A stretch of 64,000 nt of DNA from Mactra quadrangularis (taxonomy: Eukaryota; Mollusca; Bivalvia; Venerida; Mactridae). Positions 55,282-64,000 of this stretch are shown in pieces. Both the position numbers and the translations under genes were made by a program. The stretch is taken from contig CM046304.1 of assembly GCA_025267735.1 (NCBI GenBank), positions 12,524,001 through 12,588,000 on the forward strand, written 5' to 3'. The number at the start of each line of letters is the position of its first letter. Position 1 is the stretch's first letter. The notes beneath the pieces are model-generated. The model had not been told where the DNA came from. It did not search any database and saw only the letters and a list, made by a program, of their open reading frames with translations.

Positions 55282-58200
55282 ATGACCGGTGTTCCGTCTA
55301 GAGAAGAGACCACTCGTGCCTTTAACGCTATTGATAAAGATGGAAATGGCAAGATTAGTCCACGTGAGTTACATGATTACATGGTACAATTATGTGGCGC
55401 AGATGATGGACAAATGATGGTAAGATATAAGTTTATATATTTTCTAGTTCCCAGTCGTACCTTGACGGGTAAAAGTGCGTCACACAAATGGCGTCATAAT
55501 TCTGTTTTCAAATGAACATTTCTCTCTATATAGGATTAAATTAAAGGAACTTAGTACAAGAGTTACTGTGGAAACATTATCTTTAGTCTTTGTTTGCTAA
55601 TTAAGTATCCGAAAATCTAACGAATGATAGTCAATGTCTAAATCGTGTCTACTTTGTAGACGTGGCTTTTGGTCAATCGTTCGCCAAATTTAAGTGCTCG
55701 AAGGAAAATCGAATGAATTACCTATATAGTACCTATCTCCCACCTAACTGATCAATGTCAGAAAATATCCATGCAAGATAAAAAGAAAATTTTGTAATCT
55801 AAAAGATGTCCAAGTGGGCCGCTGTTATTGCCCCTTGCCTGACTCATTAACGATAGTGGTTAGGGGCAAGTAATTCATACTAGATTACATAATAAATATC
55901 AGAAGATTCGTCCCCAAGGCTATTCGGCATTGAGACGATCTGTCCCAAGTCACATACGTCCTCAAAATGAACTGAAATTAGACGAGCCATCCCCAATTCT
56001 TAAAGTGCACATGGGGAATAATTTACGACAAATGTTTTAATTATGTTATTTGATTTTCGAATTGTTTGGCTATTGTAGTAATATTTTAATAGTTTTTTAA
56101 ATTATTATCTTGTAAATAAATAGATGTGGTTTGTTTAGATGAAAGCTACATAGTGATTGGTCGACACAAAGGTTATCAGAACATGACCTTATCTGCGATG
56201 CCGGAAGATTCTTTGACAGCGGTCTAAAGGATATCTGTTTGCAGAGATTTGGAGTTACAGTGAATTTCTGACGATCTTTTAATTGACGAAGTTTTAACAC
56301 TGACTTATAAATCAATTGTGTTTTATCTTCAGAGTTGGTTTGCTGATATTGATAAAGATGGAGATGAAAAAATAACACTGGACGAACTCCTCAACGAGGT
56401 TTTAAAAGCACCAAGAGCGTATGTTATAAATATTTTGGTTTTCAATGCAGTAGAATATAATTTTAGATGAATTCTAATCCTAACGTTAACCATTGGAACC
56501 AAACAATACGTTTTGGGTTATACAAATTTCCTGATTGCTCAGACTGTTATGTATTTGAATCTCAGCATTTGACTCTGAAATCTAAAGGAGTTTAAGACGC
56601 TGCGTTTCTTGAAAGGTTCGGATTACAATACATTGTGTGTATGCAAACTGTATATTTAAACAAAACATTCAATGCAATGTATGGTGCTTAACCTAATTTG
56701 GCTAACTTTTTCGAAGTTGGCGGAATTATTGGACTGTATAATTATTGTTCTGGAGAGTATTTAAACTTTGCAATCACTTTTAAGATGGTTTATTTTTAGT
56801 GCTTCGTTTGTGGAGCAAAGGAGATGAACATCAAAGGCACAAGCAAGCCATCTTAAGCACCTACGTATAAAAAACTTGTAGAAAAACCGTATCGTTTACG
56901 AATTTTATTGAAATGATGTACGAACTTAGATGAAAATAAAAGTTGCGAAAAAATGCGATAGTTATACTTACAACTAATATTAATCGCGTTCGAGTCTACA
57001 TCCTGTCCCCCAGTACTCAGCTGGTAGGATAAAGTTGCTTAAGGAAACAATGGGATATGTTTTGTTTGGGATTCGATACAAGGCAGAGCTGGCTATCAAA
57101 TGAATACCAATCCTACTCGTAATCACTCGACCACGCCCGCTCCTAAGGCGATTAAACTGAGATGGTGGAGTGTATGTTATGTTTTGGTCGTATCTAGTCC
57201 ATTCTCGTACCCAGATACTATCTGGATTCTTGATGTTAGATCGACAATCTTAACAACCTCTAGGAGCAAGAATCAAATACTATACTTATATTGTATAATG
57301 AAATTGTGTATTTCCAACTATTTTGTTTACTTCTTCTTCCGATGGAAGATAATCAATCCTAGTACAGAACCGTGCTTAAACCCTGAACAATACTGCTCAT
57401 ACCCAATAAAACAGTTGAATATACAATATAAAAATAAAACTATGTAAAAGGTAGGATCTCTAATCCTGGCCTAGAGCTGGGGTGAATACCAGTCTCTGAT
57501 GTTGGTTTGTAGTTTATTCCACTTACTGATGTTTGGGACGAAGTTTCAAAGCACCACGTGGTTAAGTTTCATGAATATACACTTAAATATTTCAGTAAAG
57601 CCATCGAAGAAGCTTTTCAAAAAATAGACTCTGATGGAAGTGGTACTCTAAAGAAAGAAGAAGTTCTGGAAGAAGGACCAAAATGTGGTGAGTACATTAA
57701 CGACATAAATATAAATCCAACATTTGCATGTGCGTGTGATATAAAAGGGTGTTAAGAAAACATAAGGCTTATTAGGAAAGGCAACTGTCAATAACACAGC
57801 CCTGCCAAAATGCAAAGAAGCAAATGTTTTTTGAGTTCTGTTTATAATAATATGAAATTGACGAAGCAAAATAACGAAAATTAGAACCTATTGGGGTTTC
57901 CGCCTGGGAAAATAATTTGCAATCGGGGATTAAATCAGGTTTTAGGGTGAACCAACTTCACAATCGCCCCAACAGGTTCAAGAACAAACAATATTACATT
58001 AGCTTTGTAAAAAAAACCTTATAACTGAAATAAAAAAGTCTACTATATGCAGGCAATGCAGCTTGTGGAGTTGTAATACATTTGATCTGGTTTAGTAATT
58101 TTATTATCAGTAAATGTAAGGTTCTGAAAATTATTTATTTAGCAAAACAATATGTTAAACTACATTTGTACTGTTAATACTTTGCGAAATTCTGTTTAAT

Positions 58201-58395
58201 GTACTTATGTTAATCTATGAAGGAAGTTTTTGAGGGCAGTATATTAGTCATAAACTTAACAACAAATTGTTTTTTCTCTCCTTAGGTTTGACAGACGTAA
58301 AGACCATAGCTAAATGTTTTGCAAAAATGGACGCAGACAACTCTAACTCTGTAGATAAGAACGAATTTATCAATTACATGAATGGCAATTACTGA
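55282..58395 (+). CDS. Calmodulin-like protein with four EF-hands, four coding exons
   Basis: Exons: 55282-55419, 56333-56418, 57596-57687, 58286-58395. All junctions are GT..AG and phases agree (0, 2, 1), giving 141 aa. EF-hand loops: DKDGNGKISPRE, DKDGDEKITLDE, DSDGSGTLKKEE, DADNSNSVDKNE. Positions 1, 3, 5 and 12 are ligand-competent in all; loops 2 and 4 lack the usual Gly at position 6, so affinity may differ. Known role of the fold: calcium sensing or buffering in the cytoplasm. It is smaller than calmodulin (149 aa) and lacks its long central linker, closer to invertebrate 16-kDa-type calcium-binding proteins; ortholog not assigned. A splice acceptor (TTCCAG) 16 bp before the ATG suggests that a non-coding first exon lies upstream. 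A SINE sits in intron 2. Confidence 0.9.
56985..57140 (-). mobile_element. SINE family D copy 3 (tRNA-derived), in an EF-hand gene intron
   Basis: Minus strand: head GCGGGCGTGGTCGAGTGATT with tRNA-like A box, GCTCTGCCTTGTATCGAATC as B-box region, then CCCATTGTTTCC and CTACCAGCTGAGTACTGG. This copy has the best-preserved head of the three. Confidence 0.72.
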
Positions 58396-58816
58396 ATGGC
58401 TTGCGTTTTTCATAAATTGCACTCATTATTTGTATAGAAATGACTTTATGTTATATGTACCAAGTTATATAGATCTGCATAATATACGCATACATGTATA
58501 CAATACATTATATTACAGTATTCAAAAATATTTTTTTTCATAAAAAAGCAATTTCCCTGGAGATGGCGACTTGTTAGTGATCGATTACAAATTATTTTGA
58601 AAATCTTATCAAGTTATCTACCAAAAACGGGAAAAACTTATATGCTCTGGCAGAGGTTACAACACCACTTTCAAGAAGTGGGTAAACTATTATTTCTAAA
58701 GCGAAATTCATGAAAATTTCTATATTCAAATGGCGTACAAGTAAACAGACATGTTTGTGTTTTAACTGGTACCGTTTTACGAAGCAGCTTGTCACGAAAA
58801 AGGCCGACTAGTTCCG

Positions 58817-58822
58817 AATAAA
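58817..58822 (+). promoter_or_regulatory. Candidate poly(A) signal of the EF-hand gene
   Basis: AATAAA 422 bp after the stop codon. Nothing closer matches the canonical form; a variant signal nearer the stop is possible. Confidence 0.3.
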
Positions 58823-59359
58823 ATAGTTTCCATGGTTACTCTAAACTCCCCCTATTTCGTGTTCTTCAGAATGTATTTGCATTGCAATTTCATCACAGAT
58901 TTGTCTCGCTGCATCAATTAGTTGCTATAAATGTTCATTATACATATATTAAAATTTTCTATTAAGTTAAATCAGTATACTCAATGTGAACATATGTTAA
59001 AATTCAAAGACAGCATTTTTAAACATTCATAAAAATTTTCGAGCGTGGCTGTACGTACAAATATATACCGTATACAGCATGTATCGTCTGCTCTATTTTT
59101 TGTTATGAATTTTAACTTAAATAGTTAAAGGGGTCATTGAATATAAGGTATGATAAATACATGGAAAATTTTGTTTATTAGATTTGTTAAAAATTGTCAT
59201 GCTTGCCATTTTGTAGACTTTGAACACCTTCAAATAAAAACAATGAAATACATGTACACAAGTATCATAATAAAATTATATACATTATATATATATTATC
59301 TGTTGTTTGGTTTCGTTTATAACTATCAACCTAGTTGCCTGCTAACATAGTGATTCTTA

Positions 59360-59633
59360 ATTGGGTTTGACATTTTAGCAACACATTGATTAGGTTATGT
59401 AACAGCGAACAGTCAACCTGCTCATTGTTCCAGGTAAGGCTAAATCTCTGCGTTTAGCTGTTTATCAGTTACTAGGCGCAACCTTCCATCAGTAACTGTC
59501 CTCCACGATTTAGAATCCGCAATAGGAGAAAGAATGGCCGTAGGAATTATTTCATGACCAAACTCCACGAAAGTATGCCCACGACCCCATCTGTAGACAT
59601 GTGTGCGCTACTCACTGAGCCAGTTGGCTTGTG
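59360..59633 (-). mobile_element. SINE family A copy
   Basis: Minus strand: head remnant (CTGGCTCAGTGAGTAGCGCA), B box lost, body (AACAGCTAAACGCAGAGATT), tail (AATGTGTTGCTAAAATGTCA). Diverged. Confidence 0.72.
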
Positions 59634-61242
59634 ACAGAGTGACTAAGGCCACTAAAAATAAGATTACCTTTCTACCTTCACATTGAAGATGCAAGTTGAG
59701 TGTCTTAACAATATGCCCTTTATCTCATTGTCGTCTGCGCAAATGTCGTATGATACAATAAAACATAACTTAACATCCACATTTGGAATTACAAAACAAA
59801 AATCACGTGACTATTAAAACATAATGTTTTGAAGTAGAATAAATGAGACGTTTATTCAAGTATCACAACATGTTTTTGTATCCTTGTATCAAGGATATGT
59901 CAAAATATTTACGACTGTTACGACAATTTCTGCTGTCGTCAACAACCGAACAACATTATGGTGTTTTTACCTTACTATGTATAAGCAACAAAATAAATTG
60001 TTCACTTCAAAGGGAGTAAATACGATGCATGTGAATAAGGTAGCGTGTTTCAGACATTATCTCCCTTGAAATCGTATGGGAGACAAAGAATTGATCTTAA
60101 AAACAATTAAAATACTTTAAAACTTTCTACGTGCACTCATCACCGGCATTTGCCGTTTCCGATAATAGTGATTTCCTGCCCAATACAGAACCAGAATATG
60201 TTCTTAAAAAATGAAGCTACTTATTGTGATCGTCCGCAAAATATGTCAGAATGTGAGGATGTTGTAAAGTTTATGAAGAATGATGAAGTCCTGGTAAAAA
60301 ATGGTCTTACTTGTGATTTTTAAACAATAGCTTATTGGATAATTAGTCAGTGATTCGTTAATTGGCGGATACGTGAAATCCTTTTTGCTGAAATTCTCAA
60401 AATATTGGAATTCTGTCACTCATATACAAAAAGATGCCCCACACTTGCTTTACCGGCATGTAGTCAACTATACAACTCTTATTTCAAACTTACTAACGTT
60501 TTGGCGAGGAATCAATCATTTTCAAGTCATGTTGACTCGTTGAAATCTTTTGTGAAGGAAATAACACATGGACTGCCAGTTGATCATGAAGCATCAATCT
60601 TGGAAATGAATCTTCGTATATTGACTATGAACCATTTATTTTTGCAATACAATTTAAAAATTGACAATGAACCACCGATTTTGGCAACAATTTTCTAATA
60701 TAGACTATGAACTACGAAACTTGCAATGGGCAACGCAATTGCAGACAGAATTTTTTGGATAAAGTATATAATGACTTTTTTCTTCAATATTCATGTCCTT
60801 ACATATACATCCAAACGAAGTATACAAGAAATATTTATTATTAGTTATAGCCATATACATGAACACAAAATAAATTCCTGAGCATGCAGGCTTAACGGAA
60901 GGCACAAGACAGAAACATTTCTAAATAAATACGTATATTCATATATACAAAATGTACGTACACCATTATAAGTACAAATGGCCGAATACAATACACGGGA
61001 CAGAGAACATTCATGAATTCTTTCAATAATAATGACTTGAAAATAAGTCTACAATTATGATTATATATCAATAGATATATCAAAGGTCCATACAAAATTG
61101 TATTGTCATGTTATCGTAAGTTTTTGAAAAACATACTGCCCAGGATTCCAACTTTTGTTAAATGCTTTTCAAGTTTAAAGTTAACACTACTGGGAGATTC
61201 ATTTACATCCCATAGTTTCCTTATCCTACTCATATAAATTGT
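59634..61242. other. Gene-free stretch with possible decayed coding pieces at 60190-60700
   Basis: Two short plus-strand frames (about 60190-60319 and 60405-60698) have coding-like composition, e.g. ATYCDRPQNMSECEDVVKF and SLKSFVKEITHGLPVDHEA, but no recognised domain, no consistent splice sites and no continuation. They may be remains of a retrocopy or a mobile element. The rest holds nothing I can support. Confidence 0.3.
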
Positions 61243-63486
61243 TTATAATTTACGAAATTGGAGATATTTTCTATTCCCTGTTGATTCTCCCGCAATTGAA
61301 ACGGAGTCATTCAAGAAAGATGCACAGTTCATAGGTGCATAATAGGTACTAAGCAATTGCATGTCGTTTTTAACATCCCAGATGCGCATGTTCGATCCAG
61401 CGGAAGTTGCGCAGTAGTTACCGGAAGTAGAGAAAGTTATATCTTTGATGTTGTCTGGGGAGTGTTCTGTTTTGATTGAATGCAATTTTATATCATTACT
61501 GGATGTGTCCCAGATATACAACTTTCCAGTGTTGACGCCTATAACAAGTTTCTTCCCGTCTGGAGAAAACGCCATCACCCACACGTGGGAGTCTTGTCCT
61601 ACTATGTCTTTTACTTTAGTTGTACTCTTGTCACTGAAAATAAAATACAAAATGTAACAAAAATGTTGATTATCGATTTCATTATAGCAAGCAAGTTTGG
61701 ATGAATACTCGCCACCCATAAAAACAATGTGTTTTTGCTTTAGGTGTGTTGGGAGCTCAGTCTTTTTATCCTATATATTTTTTTGCTGGGTTTAACGCTG
61801 TAGCAACACATTGTAAGATCAAATCACGTTGGTCAGTCAAACTCATAGGTATACTAATTGTTAATTGGTCAAACTTCTAATTTTTCGCGGAACACGGTGG
61901 CTGACAGCTGTCCTACATGATTAAAAATTAGTGGGATGAAAGAGAATGACTGGAGAAAATATTTTCTTGACCAAACTCCACGAAAGTTTTTCGCCTGGTA
62001 ATCGAAACCAGCACATCTCAATCAGTAATCTTGTGTCCTACCGACTGAACTATCCGAGCAGGCTTACCTTTTATATTCAAAACATTAATGAGAATGTAAT
62101 ACAAGAGTAAAATTGAGACAAGAGAATATAGTGACATTATGTTATCAAAGAAAAATAGGAGTTAATGCGGCGCAGTCCGATTCTATCCGAATACCTCAGT
62201 ACCTAACTTAACGGATTGATCACTGTTACATAAACTTTTAGTTTTAAAGGTACAAAGTGAAAGTAAGGTGCTTTAAACAACTGAATTTTACTGTGCCATA
62301 GATGTAATCTTAATTTAGAATAGAATAAATAACATAGATAAATATACCTATTTATTTTCCATAAAATACATTCTTTTTCCGTGGCAGCAGCAACCATGTT
62401 TGCTTTATGACATACAGCTAAACTGTCTATATTTTTACCATTTCCAAACATCCATTCGTGTTTCACACTTTGACTTTCCATGTCATAAAGCTTCAAAACT
62501 CCTTCAGACGTACCTGGTTAAAATAAGACATGAAATCATTGATATAACCAGGGATTTTATATAATTGGAATTTGTAACGATAAGTAAATGAAATAGATTT
62601 TTATCAAATTTCACTGTCGTCGCTATTATTTCGGCCAATACGGAAAACAAGTATAACAAGTTGAAATAAAGATATTCACATGACATTTTTGTGTTTCTAG
62701 ATGATTTTGAGGTAAATTACGCTCACAAACTGTTTCACAAAATAATGCATTTTCCCGCCAATCTGCCATTTTAGCCCCATTTTACATCAGCTAAAGTCAT
62801 ATTTTCGGTCATTATTGCAACAATTTGTAATCAAAAACTTCAGAAACATTCACAATTTGCATAGAAGACATGTACAAAAACATAAATCAAGTTTTTAAAC
62901 TCTGGAATAGTTTGTACAGCCTGCTTCAGTCAGTTATAGACAGTGACGACCGAGAAAATTAAAAAAGCACTTCGTTACAAATCCCTGTTATGTAGAATCC
63001 CTGATATAACTAAAACAGATTTTTTTTCATTAGTTTGTCATTCTACTCACGCACTCCGGACATGCCAAGACCTTTGAACCAAAGTTTTAACCCATTTCTT
63101 AGCACATATCTTCACAAGTGTCTGATAAATTTTCTTTAAACAGAGGTAGGCGGTACTCTGAGTTGTCTTTGTGAAAAAAACTTCAACCCAACTTTCACTG
63201 TCCAATGATGTGTGCACAAACACGCAAACGCATAAAATCATCTATTTGTGAACTGCAATCACGTGACGGAATTTCAGTATCACGTGATTAAAACATATAT
63301 CTTAGAAGCCTCGTTTTGAAAACAAAAAACGAGTACATGTACATGTAGCCAGTTTAACTTACCCACAACAATGTAATTATCACCAACACCAAATGTTGAA
63401 GGACAAGGAATAGGTATATTGTAATGTGGTATAGAAACGTCACCAACGTTGATTACATTAATCTTTGCCTTGGCAACTGCTCCAAC
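61243..63486 (-). CDS. WD40-repeat protein, last three exons (5' part outside the window)
   Basis: Exons in coding order: 63363-63486, 62348-62513, 61243-61633; GT..AG junctions, matching phases (1, 2). The 226 codons encode at least four WD40 blades: FGVGDNYIVVGTSEGVLKLY, SLAVCHKANMVAAATEKECI..W, HVWVMAFSPDGKKLVIG.. followed by KLYIWD, and DITFSTSGNYCATSAGSNMR..IWD. A final strand set ends in FRKL. WD40 propellers are protein-interaction platforms; this region does not identify the protein. Since the acceptor at 63487 is used in phase 0, more exons lie beyond 64000. The introns contain a SINE (61786-62067) and a hAT-like MITE (62549-63003). Family membership is firm; the exact identity is unknown. 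Confidence 0.85.
61786..62067 (-). mobile_element. SINE family A copy in a WD40 gene intron
   Basis: Minus strand: head (GCTCGGATAGTTCAGTCGG), B-box region GGTTTCGATTACCAGGCG, body (CAGCTGTCAGCCACCGTG), tail (AATGTGTTGCTACAGCGTTA). In sense orientation within the gene. Confidence 0.78.
62549..63003. mobile_element. hAT-like MITE, copy 2, in a WD40 gene intron
   Basis: Termini CAGGGATT and AATCCCTG with the same long imperfect terminal inverted repeats as copy 1. GATATAAC precedes it (62541-62548) and GATATAAC follows (63003-63010, overlapping the last G), consistent with an 8-bp target-site duplication. 455 bp, strongly similar to 42477-42972; no coding sequence. Confidence 0.88.
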
Positions 63487-64000
63487 CTGTAAATGCAAAT
63501 ATGTGAGGGTTACCATAGACTATAAGATTATTTAGGACACAAACTCATCCCTGTGGTACATTCAGAGTTTATCTTTCTACCCTCTGCAAGAATGCAAACG
63601 TCACGCGAGATATTAGCAATGACATGGCGATTTTCGAATTTTTAATCGATTGCAAAAAGGGACCTGAGACAGTTTCCTCTTGTATACTCTTCAAATAGGT
63701 AGATCCAACTAGTTGGTTTACTTGGATTTTACCCTAACTTTTCAATGCAATTTGCCAAATTTAATCTTAAATAACATTTTTAGAAAAACAAGTATTTCTA
63801 GGGTAAAGAAGTATCTAAATTTCACCACTTCTGTTAATATCTTTGTCATTACGAAAGATATTAGATAAAATAATTTGTTATCCTTACATAGGACTTCAAA
63901 GATAAAATCTGAGGATTTCAACTGTAAGGCCCTAGCTGCTTACCAATTGGGTTGCTTCAGATTTTATCAGGGAAATATAACTGACAAATGTCCCTAATTA
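63487..64000. other. Upstream intron of the WD40 gene
   Basis: No further exon is supported before the window ends; presumably intronic. Confidence 0.5.

Noticed and set aside
60405..60698. A 97-codon gene
   Set aside because: No start context, splice signal or domain; only mentioned as a coding-like fragment.

Overview
The window looks like nuclear DNA of an invertebrate animal, most likely a mollusc and perhaps a bivalve. It is AT-rich. Genes are split into short exons with GT..AG introns, there are no bacterial operons, and tRNA-derived SINEs, non-LTR retrotransposons and small DNA transposons are dense. The mollusc assignment is an inference: the SINE and MITE types resemble families I associate with bivalves.

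Layout, left to right. Positions 1-5067 (minus) hold a nearly intact non-LTR retrotransposon with an L1-like ORF1 and an endonuclease/reverse-transcriptase ORF2; ORF2 follows ORF1 in the same frame after a single TAG and carries one frameshift near its end. Positions 5.1-20.3 kb are gene-poor: tandem duplications, SINEs, MITEs and a 5'-truncated LINE with a clean target-site duplication. Positions 20.4-29.6 kb (plus) hold a monocarboxylate-transporter-like gene of five coding exons, preceded by a partial tandem copy of exons 1 and 2; LINE fragments lie in its introns. Positions 30.2-37.0 kb (minus) hold a complete eight-exon SYCP3 gene (meiotic chromosome axis), convergent with the transporter and with only about 630 bp between the two stop codons.

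Positions 37.25-39.44 kb, about 0.3 kb upstream of the SYCP3 start codon, hold the most unusual object in the window. It is a 2.2-kb element with 26-bp terminal inverted repeats and eleven copies of a 14-bp motif (TAACGAACATGTCA). Every copy in the left half points one way and every copy in the right half the other way. The switch occurs at a 15-bp inverted repeat lying within about 1 bp of the element's midpoint. I do not recognise it.

Positions 39.5-55.2 kb are repeat-rich and gene-poor: hAT-like and Tc1/mariner-like MITEs, an 830-bp fold-back element, and SINEs. Positions 55.3-58.4 kb (plus) encode a small four-EF-hand calcium-binding protein. Positions 61.2-63.5 kb (minus) hold the last three exons of a WD40-repeat protein whose 5' part lies beyond the window.

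The genes do not form an evident pathway. The main biological threads are a recent partial duplication at the transporter locus, a conserved meiotic gene with an odd repetitive element just upstream, and a set of SINE families that share modules with each other and share their 3' tail with a LINE in the same window.
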